Below are positions 32,911 to 42,677 of a DNA stretch of 64,000 bases, in pieces. The position numbers and the translations under genes were made by a program. The stretch spans positions 558,001 to 622,000 of the forward strand of contig CAXXVA010000001.1 in NCBI GenBank assembly GCA_963675365.2. Direction: 5' to 3'. The notes under the pieces were generated by a model. It was not told the DNA's origin and made no database searches. It was given only the letters and a program-made list of their open reading frames with translations. The stretch comes from CAXXOK01 sp963675365. GTDB lineage: Bacteria > Bacillota > Clostridia > Christensenellales > Aristaeellaceae. Numbering within the stretch: position 1 is the stretch's first letter; every line of letters begins with the position of its first letter.

Positions 32911-33258
32911 TTACTCAATCTCAGCGCCGCAGCGTTTGCACACGCGGACTCTGGTCTTCTTCATATGCCCTTTGTCGGTTTCTTTTTCGGTTTCCTTTTT
33001 CCCGACGCGGGTGGCTTTGCCGCACTTGGGGCAGATGAGCATGACGTTGGACGCATCCAGGGCACGCTCTTTCTGGTAGATGCCGCCCGGCTGGCCCTGG
33101 CGGCGGGACTTCTGGTGCTTAGACACATAAGCGACGCCTTCGACGATAACCTTGCCGTCCTTAGTCTCTACGGAGAGCACCTTGCCCTGCTTGCCTTTGA
33201 TGGTCTCAGGCCCGGAGATGACAACGACCTGATCGTTCTTTTTAACGTGAACCTTCAT
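32911..33258 (-). CDS. rplX: 50S ribosomal protein L24, with zinc-ribbon-like tail
   Basis: A 115-aa L24 that starts 50S assembly. The KOW motif is VISGPETIKGKQGKVLSV. The C-terminal part has CPKCGKATRVG and, after a charged insert (KKETEKETDKGHMKKT), CKRCG, forming a two-CxxC zinc-ribbon-like unit. The charged insert makes it slightly longer than usual. Confidence 0.96.
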   Translation of the reverse strand: MKVHVKKNDQVVVISGPETIKGKQGKVLSVETKDGKVIVEGVAYVSKHQKSRRQGQPGGIYQKERALDASNVMLICPKCGKATRVGKKETEKETDKGHMKKTRVRVCKRCGAEIE

Positions 33259-33271
33259 TCGTTCTCCCTCC

Positions 33272-33640
33272 TTACAGTACTTCGGGCGCCAGCGAGACGA
33301 TCTTCATGTACGCCTTCTCGCGGAGCTCGCGCGCCACAGGCCCGAAAATACGGGTGCCTCTGGGCAGTTTTTCGTCGTTGATGAGCACGGCGGCGTTATC
33401 GTCAAAGCGGATATAGCTGCCGTCGGGGCGGCGCATTTCCTTGTGCTGACGGACGATGACGGCTTTCACCACGTCGCCCTTCTTCACCGCGCTGCCCGGG
33501 TTTGCGGTCTTTACGCTGGCCACGATCACGTCGCCCACGCTGCCCGATCTGCGGAATGAACCGCCGAGCACGCGGATGCACATGATTTCCTTAGCGCCGG
33601 AATTATCGGCTACTTTAAGTCGCGTTTGCGGCTGGATCAT
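33272..33640 (-). CDS. rplN: 50S ribosomal protein L14
   Basis: A 122-aa L14 of normal length. It begins MIQPQTRLKVADNSGAKEIM and contains RGTRIFGPVARELREK. It sits at the subunit interface. Confidence 0.98.
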   Translation of the reverse strand: MIQPQTRLKVADNSGAKEIMCIRVLGGSFRRSGSVGDVIVASVKTANPGSAVKKGDVVKAVIVRQHKEMRRPDGSYIRFDDNAAVLINDEKLPRGTRIFGPVARELREKAYMKIVSLAPEVL

Positions 33641-33697
33641 GAGTATTTCCTCCTCTATGCCGATCCCCGATCATCCGAAGATGACGAGGAAACGTTA

Positions 33698-33958
33698 TCA
33701 TTTCGCCTTTTCGACGATTTCGACCAGGCGCCAGCGCTTGGTTTTGGACAGCGGGCGGGTCTCCATCACGGAAACGGTATCGCCGATACCGCATTCGTTA
33801 TTTTCATCATGTACCTTCAGCTTTGTGGACTGGTTCATGATCTTGCCATACAGCGGATGGCGTACGCGGGTTTTCACCTCGACGACGATGGTTTTGTCCA
33901 TCTTGTCGCTGATGACGATGCCTTCGCGGGTTTTGCGAAGTCCTCTCTGTTCAGACAT
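33698..33958 (-). CDS. rpsQ: 30S ribosomal protein S17
   Basis: An 86-aa OB-fold protein that binds 16S rRNA. It contains RKTREGIVISDKMDKTIVVEV and RPLSKTKRWRLVEIV. The frame is open to 33979, but AAGGAGG overlaps that upstream ATG region, so MSEQRGLRK at 33958 is the likely start. Confidence 0.96.
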   Translation of the reverse strand: MSEQRGLRKTREGIVISDKMDKTIVVEVKTRVRHPLYGKIMNQSTKLKVHDENNECGIGDTVSVMETRPLSKTKRWRLVEIVEKAK

Positions 33959-33999
33959 GGAAGCGGCTTCCTCCTTCATATTCAGTCAAGCGCAATCGC

Positions 34000-34197
34000 T
34001 TACGCGTTCTTTTGTTCCAGTTGACGAAGGACGGTCAGGCAACGGGCGATATCGCGTTTGACGCCCTTGATGACCATGGTGTTTTCCAGCTGGCCGGTCG
34101 CAAGCTGAAAACGAAGGTTGAACAGCTCTTCCTTGAGCTCGGAAACTTTATCCTGAAGCTCAGTTGTGTTCATGGCTTGAAGATCATTGGCCTTCAT
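34000..34197 (-). CDS. rpmC: 50S ribosomal protein L29
   Basis: A 65-aa helical hairpin protein near the exit tunnel. It contains ELKEELFNLRFQLATGQLEN and RDIARCLTVLRQ. The start codon overlaps the last base of the rplP stop codon. Confidence 0.97.
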   Translation of the reverse strand: MKANDLQAMNTTELQDKVSELKEELFNLRFQLATGQLENTMVIKGVKRDIARCLTVLRQLEQKNA

Positions 34198-34634
34198 TAT
34201 GCTTCACCACCCGCTTCTTTCGTAGTGTCAAGCCGCTTCATGATTTTGGTCTTGAGCGGCAGCTTGTGCCCGGCAAGGCGCAGGGCTTCCCTGGCGACCG
34301 CCTCGGATACGCCCGCGATTTCAAACAAAACGCGATCGGGCTTCACGACGGCAACCCAGTACTCCGGCGAGCCTTTGCCCGAACCCATGCGGGTCTCGGC
34401 GGGCTTTTCGGTTACGGGCTTGTCGGGGAAAATCTTGATCCAAACCTGGCCGCCGCGCTTGGTGTGGCGGGTGAGCGCGATACGGGCGGCTTCGATCTGC
34501 TGGCTGGTAACCCAGGAGGGCTCGGTGGCGACCAAACCGTACTCGCCGTAGGCGATAAAGTTGCCGCGCTGTGCTCTGCCCTTCATGCGGCCGCGGAACA
34601 CGCGGCGGCGTTTGACTCTCTTCGGCATCAACAT
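34197..34634 (-). CDS. rplP: 50S ribosomal protein L16
   Basis: A 145-aa L16, which organises the A site of the 50S subunit. It contains MLMPKRVKRRRVFRGRMKGR, FPDKPVTEKPAETRMGSGKG and a typical basic C-terminus. It starts 3 bp after rpsC. Confidence 0.98.
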   Translation of the reverse strand: MLMPKRVKRRRVFRGRMKGRAQRGNFIAYGEYGLVATEPSWVTSQQIEAARIALTRHTKRGGQVWIKIFPDKPVTEKPAETRMGSGKGSPEYWVAVVKPDRVLFEIAGVSEAVAREALRLAGHKLPLKTKIMKRLDTTKEAGGEA

Positions 34635-34637
34635 AGC

Positions 34638-35306
34638 TTATATGCCTCCTTTGGGCGCGCCCTGGGTGCGTTTTGCCTGGGGCAGGCGCTGGCCTTTGTA
34701 GATCCACACCTTCACGCCCAGGCGGCCGTAGGTGGTTTTCGCTTCGCAGAAGCCGTAGTCGATATCGGCGCGCAGCGTCTGCAGCGGAATGGATCCTTCA
34801 TGGTAGTGTTCGGAGCGGGCGATGTCCGCGCCGTTGAGACGGCCGGCCACGGCGGTCTTGATGCCCTTGGCGCCGGCTTTCATGGAGCGCTGCATGGACT
34901 GCTTCATCGCGCGACGGAACGAGATGCGCTTTTCCAGCTGCTGGGCGATCGACTCGGCCACCAGCTGCGCGTTGGTCTCGGGCACCTTGATCTCCATGAT
35001 GTTGATATTGGCGGGCTTGCCCAGGAACGCGTCGATATCGCGCTTGAGGGCTTCGATGCCCGCGCCGCCGCGGCCGATGATCATACCGGGCTTGGCGGTG
35101 AAGATGTTGATGGTAATGCGGTTGGCGCTGCGTTCGATATCAATATGGCTGATGCCAGTTTGATAATACTTTTCCTTGAGCATCTTGCGAAGCTTGAAAT
35201 CCTCGCTGAGGTTGTTCGCAAAATCTTTCTTTCCCGCGTACCAACGCGTGCTCCAGTTGAAGATTACGCCGACGCGAGCGCCATGGGGGTTGACTTTCTG
35301 ACCCAT
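34638..35306 (-). CDS. rpsC: 30S ribosomal protein S3
   Basis: A 222-aa S3 with an N-terminal MGQKVNPHGARVG, a KH domain with GMIIGRGGAGIEAL and the C-terminal GRLNGADIARSE region. It contributes to mRNA entry and helicase activity. Confidence 0.98.
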   Translation of the reverse strand: MGQKVNPHGARVGVIFNWSTRWYAGKKDFANNLSEDFKLRKMLKEKYYQTGISHIDIERSANRITINIFTAKPGMIIGRGGAGIEALKRDIDAFLGKPANINIMEIKVPETNAQLVAESIAQQLEKRISFRRAMKQSMQRSMKAGAKGIKTAVAGRLNGADIARSEHYHEGSIPLQTLRADIDYGFCEAKTTYGRLGVKVWIYKGQRLPQAKRTQGAPKGGI

Positions 35307-35318
35307 TCTGCTGCCTCC

Positions 35319-35705
35319 TTAAGCTTTCTGGTCGAGTACCACGCTGATATGGCTGGTGCGCTTTAAAATGGGCGAAGCGCTTCCGCGCGAGCGGGCGATC
35401 CAGCGTTTGAGCGTGGGACCGGGGTTGGCGTAAACTTCCGCTACATACAGCGCGGAGCGATCCATCTCGTTGTTGTTGACGGCGTTTGCGATGGCGCTGT
35501 TCAAAAGCTTCTCCACGACCGGTGAGGCCGCTTTGGGCGTGAACTTCAAAATCGCCAGCGCGTCGTCCACGTTCTTGCCGCGGATCAGGTCAACGACGAT
35601 CTGCACCTTACGGGAGGAAATGCGGACGTATTTGGCGTGGGCCGAAGGACGGGTGTCCCGCTCCGCCATATGCTTCTCCGCTTTTTTCTGCACTCTGGTT
35701 GCCAT
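35319..35705 (-). CDS. rplV: 50S ribosomal protein L22
   Basis: A 128-aa L22. It contains KYVRISSRKVQIVVDLIRGK and PTLKRWIARSRGSASPI, the loop that lines the exit tunnel. The N-terminus has an extra basic stretch (MATRVQKKAEKHMAER) before the core. GGAGG precedes the ATG at 35705. Confidence 0.97.
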   Translation of the reverse strand: MATRVQKKAEKHMAERDTRPSAHAKYVRISSRKVQIVVDLIRGKNVDDALAILKFTPKAASPVVEKLLNSAIANAVNNNEMDRSALYVAEVYANPGPTLKRWIARSRGSASPILKRTSHISVVLDQKA

Positions 35706-35723
35706 GTTTCTTCCTCCTCCCGC

Positions 35724-36002
35724 TTATTTGCCGCCGGACGATTTCTCGCCCGAGTGGCCGCGGTACATTCTGGTGGGCGCGAACTCGCCCAGCTTGTGAC
35801 CGACCATGTCCTCGGTGATGTAAACGGGCACATGCTTTCTGCCGTCATGCACGGCGATGGTGTGTCCGACAAAATCAGGGAAGATGGTGGAGGAACGTGA
35901 CCACGTCTTCACTACCATTTTCTTGCCCGATGCGTTCATGTCCTCAACGCGCTTTAACAGCGCAGCTTGTACGAAAGGTCCTTTTTTAACGGAACGACTC
36001 AT
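35724..36002 (-). CDS. rpsS: 30S ribosomal protein S19
   Basis: A 92-aa S19 in the 30S head. It begins MSRSVKKGPFVQAALLKRV and contains WSRSSTIFPDFVGHTIAVHD, both canonical. It lies 30 bp after rplB. Confidence 0.98.
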   Translation of the reverse strand: MSRSVKKGPFVQAALLKRVEDMNASGKKMVVKTWSRSSTIFPDFVGHTIAVHDGRKHVPVYITEDMVGHKLGEFAPTRMYRGHSGEKSSGGK

Positions 36003-36032
36003 GGATGGGCTTCCTCCTTCCTCTGCCGGGCG

Positions 36033-36863
<831 letters not shown>

Positions 36864-36881
36864 AATACTTTCCTCCCTGCT

Positions 36882-37181
36882 TTATTCGGCCATGCCTTCG
36901 AAGAACTCGATGGGCTTTGAGCTCTCCTTGAGCGTAACGTAGGCTTTCTTGATCTCGGGCGTACGGCCCTGGGTGCGGCCCTGCCGCTTGATCTTGCCAA
37001 GCGTGCGGACGATGTTCACCTTGTCGACCTCGATGCCCTTGAAGATCTTCTCAAGCGCAAGCTTGATCTCGGTCTTGTTGGCGTTTACGTCCACGACGAA
37101 CGTATAGCGCTTTTCCGGGATGCCTTCATAGGATGCCTCGGTTAAGACCGGGCGGATGATAACGTCATGCGGATGTTTCAT
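36882..37181 (-). CDS. rplW: 50S ribosomal protein L23
   Basis: A 99-aa L23 at the tunnel exit, the docking site for trigger factor and SRP. It contains DVIIRPVLTEASYEGIPEKR and VDVNANKTEIKLALEKIF. It overlaps rplD by 4 bp. Confidence 0.97.
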   Translation of the reverse strand: MKHPHDVIIRPVLTEASYEGIPEKRYTFVVDVNANKTEIKLALEKIFKGIEVDKVNIVRTLGKIKRQGRTQGRTPEIKKAYVTLKESSKPIEFFEGMAE

Positions 37182-37801
37182 GCGAAAACCTCCTCTACCC
37201 CTTTGAGGGCTTCCTGCGTGAGGATGATCTTGCCGGCCTTCAGGATATCGTACACGTTGAGGGTGTTGACATAGAGGGTCTGGAGCTTGGGGATGTTGCC
37301 CGAAGCGCGCAGCACGGTCTCGTCGCGGCCGGGGAGCACCAAAAGCGTGGTGTTCTTCAGCTCGAAGCCTTTGAGGAACTGGACCATCTGCTTGGTCTTG
37401 GCCTCTTTGAGCTTGAGCTCGTCCACCACGATGATTTCTTCGGCTTGAAGTTTGGACGTCAGCGCCGACTTGAACGCAAGGCGGCGGACTTTTTTGGGAA
37501 CCTTGATAACGTAATCGCGGGGCTTGGGCGCGAACACTACACCGCCGTGGGCGAACTGCGGAGCGCGGTTGCCGTGATGGCGCGCGCGGCCGGTACCCTT
37601 CTGGCGGTAGATTTTACGGCCGCCGCCGCGAACTTCGTTGCGGGTGAGGGCCGACTGGGTGCCCTGGCGCTGGTTGGCCAGGATGGAACGCACCACAAGG
37701 TGCATGGCCGCTTCGTGCACGGGAGCGGCGAAAATCGCGTCGCTCAGGTCCACTTCGCCGACCTGTTTTCCTTCCATATTATAAAGAGCAGTCTTTGGCA
37801 T
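37178..37801 (-). CDS. rplD: 50S ribosomal protein L4
   Basis: A 207-aa L4. The extended tunnel loop is present (TRNEVRGGGRKIYRQKGTGR, followed by GGVVFAPKPRDY). In E. coli, L4 represses the S10 operon, so it is a candidate regulator of the long leader upstream of rpsJ. Confidence 0.97.
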   Translation of the reverse strand: MPKTALYNMEGKQVGEVDLSDAIFAAPVHEAAMHLVVRSILANQRQGTQSALTRNEVRGGGRKIYRQKGTGRARHHGNRAPQFAHGGVVFAPKPRDYVIKVPKKVRRLAFKSALTSKLQAEEIIVVDELKLKEAKTKQMVQFLKGFELKNTTLLVLPGRDETVLRASGNIPKLQTLYVNTLNVYDILKAGKIILTQEALKGVEEVFA

Positions 37802-37830
37802 GGATTATTTCCTCCTTCAATCGAGCTTGA

Positions 37831-38475
37831 TCAGGCGCCCTTGACAGCGCTGCGGACGATGAGCAGACTGCCGTTGGGACCGGGCACCGCGCCCTTGATG
37901 AGGAGCAGGTTGCGCTCGGCGTCGATCTTGACGAGTTCAAGATTCTGCACCGTCACGCGCTCCACGCCGTAGTGGCCGGGCATGTGCTTGTTTTTGAAAA
38001 CACGGGAAGGATCGGAGTTGGCGCCCATGGAGCCGACGCCGCGGTGATACTTGGAGCCGTGCGCCATCGGGCCGGTGTGCTGGTTCCAGCGGTAAATGGT
38101 GCCGGAAAAGCCGTGGCCTTTGGAGATGCCGGACACGTCCAGCTTTTCGCCGGCTTCAAACTGTGAAACGGTCAGCTCGCTGCCCACTTCCAGTTCGGCG
38201 GCGTTGTCGAGCTTGAGCTCCTGCAGGTGGCGGGCGGGTTCCACGCCTGCCTTTTTGAAGTGCCCGATCTGGGGCTTGGAAACGAGTTTCTTCACGCGGT
38301 TTTCCGCGATCACGTCAAAGCCGACCTGTACGGCTTCATAGCCGTCGGTCTCGACGTTCTTCTTCTGCACTACTTTGCAGGGACCGGCCTCTACCACGGT
38401 GACGGGAACGAGGCGGCCGTCATCGGTAAAGACCTGCGTCATGCCGATCTTTTTTCCTACGATCGCTTTTTTCAT
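37831..38475 (-). CDS. rplC: 50S ribosomal protein L3
   Basis: A 214-aa L3, an early 50S assembly protein. It contains KKAIVGKKIGMTQVFTDDGR, GISKGHGFSGTI and HRGVGSMGANSDPSRVFKNK. GGAGG lies 8 bp before the ATG at 38475; the longer frame upstream is not needed. Confidence 0.98.
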   Translation of the reverse strand: MKKAIVGKKIGMTQVFTDDGRLVPVTVVEAGPCKVVQKKNVETDGYEAVQVGFDVIAENRVKKLVSKPQIGHFKKAGVEPARHLQELKLDNAAELEVGSELTVSQFEAGEKLDVSGISKGHGFSGTIYRWNQHTGPMAHGSKYHRGVGSMGANSDPSRVFKNKHMPGHYGVERVTVQNLELVKIDAERNLLLIKGAVPGPNGSLLIVRSAVKGA

Positions 38476-38491
38476 GATAACTGCCTCCTGC

Positions 38492-38806
38492 TTAATCATT
38501 GAGCTTGATTTCGATCTCGACGCCGGCGGGAAGGTCCAGCTTCATCATTGCGTCGACCGTGCGGGGGTTGGGGTTCAAAATGTCGATCAGGCGCTTGTGC
38601 GTGCGCATTTCAAACTGCTCACGGCTGTCCTTATACTTATGCGGTGCGCGGAGAATGGTAACGATTTCCTTCTCGGTGGGCAGGGGGATGGGCCCCGATA
38701 CGCGCGCGCCGGTCCGCTTGGCGGTGTCTACGATTCTCTCTGCGGACTGATCGATGAGGGTGTGCTCATACGCCTTGAGCTTGATGCGGATTTTCTGCTT
38801 GGCCAT
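38492..38806 (-). CDS. rpsJ: 30S ribosomal protein S10
   Basis: A 104-aa S10 that also acts with NusB in antitermination. It begins MAKQKIRIKLKAYEHTLIDQ and contains GPIPLPTEKEIVTIL and THKRLIDILNPNPRTV. GGGAGG precedes the ATG at 38806. It is the first gene of the S10 operon. Confidence 0.98.
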   Translation of the reverse strand: MAKQKIRIKLKAYEHTLIDQSAERIVDTAKRTGARVSGPIPLPTEKEIVTILRAPHKYKDSREQFEMRTHKRLIDILNPNPRTVDAMMKLDLPAGVEIEIKLND

Positions 38807-39060
38807 TATTTTACCTCCCTTGAATTCGGATTCAAGTACACTGCTTCGTGCGTGCCCACTCCGGTCTTTTGGCAAGGCGGCCATGCCGCCTCATCAATTT
38901 ACGGGGGAGCACCACGGTTCTGTACCCAATCTGTCGCCCGATTTTCGGGCTGGTCCGCGATAATTACCCGCCATGGCCCTGGCGGCAACTTACCGTTTCA
39001 TCCCTATGAAAGCCTTATGAAATACCCATTTGGGCATACTTCGCCTTCAAAACAGACAGC
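38807..39060 (-). promoter_or_regulatory. Long structured leader of the S10 operon
   Basis: About 250 nt of untranslated RNA between the promoter at 39067-39095 and rpsJ. It can form several hairpins: GCCCG..CGGGC (38945-38960 region), GGCGGC..GCCGCC (38876-38891 region) and CTTGAAT..ATTCAAG (38819-38836), which directly precedes the ribosome-binding site. Autoregulation by a ribosomal protein, perhaps L4, is inferred from position. Confidence 0.5.
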
Positions 39061-39066
39061 TTTGTT

Positions 39067-39095
39067 ATTATAGTAGAAAGCAGGATCATTTGCAA
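39067..39095 (-). promoter_or_regulatory. SigA-type promoter of the S10 operon
   Basis: On the minus strand TTGCAA (39090-39095), a 17-bp spacer and a perfect TATAAT (39067-39072). The stretch 39096-39293 upstream is AT-rich and holds no gene. Confidence 0.85.
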
Positions 39096-39293
39096 GGATA
39101 TTTTCGCAAAATTTCAATATTTGTTTATTCCATGCCGTATAAATCCCCTATAGCAAGGGTTAGACGGATTCATATTGAACACGCCGCCACGCGTGCCTAT
39201 TCTACAAAGGGCACAATCAATTCCTCCGCTGTGATTTGTATACCATAAATATATGGATGCTGTCAGCATAAAGCTCGAGAATCAGAGAATATC

Positions 39294-39417
39294 AGCCGGT
39301 TCAGAAGGCGTGAGATGCTAGGCGGCAAGGAGGGGTTGAGCTGCGCTTACTCGTAGCGTAAGTGATGCGAAAACCCGACGCAGCCAACAAACGCAGATTG
39401 CGCCTTCTGGGCTGGCC
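39294..39417 (-). repeat. SAH element after the MFS gene (copy C, degenerate)
   Basis: It keeps the conserved GTGAGATGCTAGG, the apical CTTACTCGTAGCGTAAGTGATGCG and the AACGCAGATTGCG boundary. The outer stem is GCCGGTTCAGAAGGCG paired with CGCCTTCTGGGCTGGC, with G-U pairs. Stem 2 is reduced to GGGTT/AACCC. It begins 3 bp after the MFS stop codon. Confidence 0.75.
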
Positions 39418-39420
39418 GGG

Positions 39421-40698
39421 TTAATCGTTGATGATTTCCGCCGCATGCCGTTCCACATCGATCACCGCCGGATGATCGGGCTTGTTGGGCGGGTCATTGG
39501 GGATCTTCCAGGCGACGAAGAGGTTGCCAAGGGAGAAAAACGCGGCGATGAAGAACACCCACTGCGGACCCCAGAGCGTCCACACCAGGCCGCTGAGCTG
39601 TGCGGCGAGAATTGCCACGACGTGATCAAGGCTCGTGCCCGCCGAAAGCGTGGAGGTAATTTCTTCCTTATTCACTGCGATGGAGCGCAGATACACCGAT
39701 TTGACCATCGACATATTAAACGAAAGCCTGTCCATGACAAACAGCGCGTAGATCGCAAGCACCGGCCAGGTACCGGAAATGATCTTGCCGGTAATCCCCC
39801 ATACGACAAACCCGTAGACGATATAGATGCCGATAAACGTCAGCGCGTCCAGATACATCATCTTTTTGACGCCGAAACGGTCAATCCACCGGCCGAGCAG
39901 GTTCATAAAGAAAATCGAAATAAAGCTGACCGTGATCATCAGCAGCGACATCGTGTCCGCCTTCTTGCCCAGAAGCTCAATGATAACCCAGGAGCCGAAC
40001 ACCAGGGCGATCTGCTTTTGCACGCCGCTGATCATGGTGACCAGGTAATAGTAGCGGTACTCCTTGCGGAATACAAACTTACGGCGCTTTTGATGCGGCG
40101 CCGACAGTGCCGGGATCTTCGTTTTGACCAGGAAAACCGACGCCAGGATCGCAACCAGATACGCGCCCGCGCCGAACACAAACAGCAGATTGACCGGCGT
40201 GGTGAATGAGAACCAGTTGAAGCGGAAGCCAAAGAACACGATAATGCCCGCGGCGAAGCCCATCATGGTTTTGACGCTTGCATACTGCCCCACCCGGCTG
40301 CCAACCTTATCCGGTTCGGCGATACTCATGCCGATGGAATCGTTCAGCGGCATGGACAGGTGATTGCCCATGGAGTTGATGAACAGGAAGAAAAGCATCA
40401 TCCCGTAAGCCGGCGCCAAAAGCGCCAGCGCGATCAGCCCGGCGAAGGATAAAAACTGTGCCACGAGACTGGAGCGCGCGTCGCCCCAGGCGGAAAGCCA
40501 GGCGATAACCAGGGCACATAACAGCCCCGGCATCTCCCTGGGAATTTCGATAAACGCGCGCTGCGTGGTGGTGACCTGAAATGCATCCTTAAAATAGTTA
40601 CCGTATACCGAGTCGCTCAGGCCTGCACCGAACGCCGCAGCCGCAATCATGACAAAAAACAGCAGCAGTTCCCGGCGCGGCATCCATTTTTTGATCAT
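39421..40698 (-). CDS. Major facilitator superfamily transporter
   Basis: A 425-aa polytopic membrane protein with about 12 hydrophobic segments. The frame is open to 40833, but GGGAGG sits 8 bp before the ATG at 40698, followed by MIKKWMPRREL and the first helix. An early WLSAWGDARSS loop is at the usual position of MFS motif A. The substrate is unknown. It stands between tuf and rpsJ, behind its own promoter, an unusual place for a transporter. Confidence 0.82.
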   Translation of the reverse strand: MIKKWMPRRELLLFFVMIAAAAFGAGLSDSVYGNYFKDAFQVTTTQRAFIEIPREMPGLLCALVIAWLSAWGDARSSLVAQFLSFAGLIALALLAPAYGMMLFFLFINSMGNHLSMPLNDSIGMSIAEPDKVGSRVGQYASVKTMMGFAAGIIVFFGFRFNWFSFTTPVNLLFVFGAGAYLVAILASVFLVKTKIPALSAPHQKRRKFVFRKEYRYYYLVTMISGVQKQIALVFGSWVIIELLGKKADTMSLLMITVSFISIFFMNLLGRWIDRFGVKKMMYLDALTFIGIYIVYGFVVWGITGKIISGTWPVLAIYALFVMDRLSFNMSMVKSVYLRSIAVNKEEITSTLSAGTSLDHVVAILAAQLSGLVWTLWGPQWVFFIAAFFSLGNLFVAWKIPNDPPNKPDHPAVIDVERHAAEIIND

Positions 40699-40728
40699 CG
40701 GCCGTGCCTCCCAAAATGATACCAGAAC

Positions 40729-40757
40729 ATCATAGCACCGGGCACGCGGAATGGCAA
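40729..40757 (-). promoter_or_regulatory. SigA-type promoter of the MFS gene
   Basis: On the minus strand TTGCCA (40752-40757), a 17-bp spacer ending in TGC (extended -10) and TATGAT (40729-40734). Confidence 0.7.
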
Positions 40758-40781
40758 TCAAAGAACAGTTTTCGTGCAAAT

Positions 40782-40804
40782 AAAAAAACCGCCGTTCGGC
40801 GGTT
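40782..40804 (-). terminator. Terminator downstream of tuf
   Basis: The stem AACCGCCG / CGGCGGTT with a 2-nt loop is followed on the minus strand by seven U residues. It lies after the SAH element D, so tuf transcripts pass through the element before ending here. Confidence 0.88.
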
Positions 40805-40841
40805 ACCATGCGTCCGCCCGATATACGGCACAAACGCTAGC

Positions 40842-40954
40842 AGGTGAAAAGCGTGAGATGTGAAAAACAAAAGCGGCGAAGGCCCGCTTACATACTGTAA
40901 GGGATACCTTCGCCGCCTTTAGCTGATCAAGCAGATTGTGCTTTTTCAGCCGTT
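40842..40954 (-). repeat. SAH element after tuf (copy D)
   Basis: A divergent copy with GTGAGATG, apical CTTACATACTGTAAGGGAT, TAGCTGATCAAGCAGATTG and stem 2 AAGCGGCGAAGG / CCTTCGCCGCCTT. The outer stem is GGTGAAAAGC / GCTTTTTCAGCC with one bulge. It ends 4 bp from the tuf stop codon and precedes a canonical terminator. Confidence 0.78.
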
Positions 40955-40958
40955 AAGA

Positions 40959-42173
<1,215 letters not shown>

Positions 42174-42237
42174 TGAAGATTTCCTCCTTTTATACGGATC
42201 CTATTCTTTATTTGGTGTCGGTACGGCTGCATGCGGT

Positions 42238-42311
42238 TGGAGCGGGTGATGGGAATCGAACCCACGTGACCAGCTTGGGAAGCTGGAGCTCTGCCATTGA
42301 GCTACGCCCGC
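42238..42311 (-). tRNA. tRNA-Gly (CCC anticodon)
   Basis: A 74-nt cloverleaf on the minus strand with encoded CCA. The anticodon stem is CCAGC/GCTGG and the loop TTCCCAA, giving anticodon CCC for codon GGG. The T-loop is TTCGATT. The acceptor stem GCGGGCG/CACCCGC has one C-A mismatch at 6-67. It is transcribed toward tuf from a consensus promoter. Confidence 0.95.
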
Positions 42312-42341
42312 ACGTCCGCACACCACGCCCAGACAGAGCCT

Positions 42342-42370
42342 ATTTTAACTCCTTTCCCTGCCCTTGTCAA
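42342..42370 (-). promoter_or_regulatory. SigA-type promoter of tRNA-Gly and tuf
   Basis: On the minus strand TTGACA (42365-42370), a 17-bp spacer and TAAAAT (42342-42347). No comparable promoter was found between the tRNA and tuf. Confidence 0.82.
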
Positions 42371-42622
42371 CCCAAAATTCCGGCGCGTTTGCGTTGCTGT
42401 AACGCTGCCGGCGGCCCCGCGCGTTCGCAGCTGGAATATGGCAGCGGGCAGCGGGCAGCGAAACGAATCGCTTCCTCTTATATAGCGCCGGCGCGTCCAG
42501 ACAGCGTCCGCGGCTTCGGCCGCGCGCTGTATTTCGGGGTTATCCCTGCGGTTGTCGCTTCACTGATCCTGACGCATGATCGGCAGTGCTATCAAAACTT
42601 CAGCCGACGTACCGGACAATGC
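42371..42622. other. Intergenic region without a recognised gene
   Basis: GC-rich sequence between the tRNA-Gly promoter and the lacI terminator. It includes a small tandem repeat at 42441-42460 (three units of GCAGCGG, the last one base short). No coding region is supported. Confidence 0.5.
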
Positions 42623-42659
42623 AAAACGCGCTTTGGGCAGTCGGTCCAAAGCGCGTTTT
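42623..42659. terminator. Terminator after the LacI-family regulator
   Basis: A perfect 14-bp stem AAAACGCGCTTTGG / CCAAAGCGCGTTTT with a 9-nt loop, 18 bp after the regulator stop codon. Both strands end in a four-base T-run. Confidence 0.85.
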
Positions 42660-42677
42660 ACCTATCATCCGCCGCGT

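Noticed and set aside
34164..35366. Long plus-strand frame of 400 codons opposite rplP-rpsC-rplV
   Set aside because: It is the mirror frame of GC-rich ribosomal protein genes, low in complexity (His/Leu/Gly/Ala-rich), and no ribosome-binding site or family motif supports it.
39030..39248. Plus-strand frame of 72 codons over the S10 promoter
   Set aside because: It overlaps the consensus promoter of the S10 operon and has no ribosome-binding site.
40842..40954. SAH element D as the tuf terminator
   Set aside because: A canonical stem with a seven-U tract follows at 40782-40804, and the element has no U-tract of its own.
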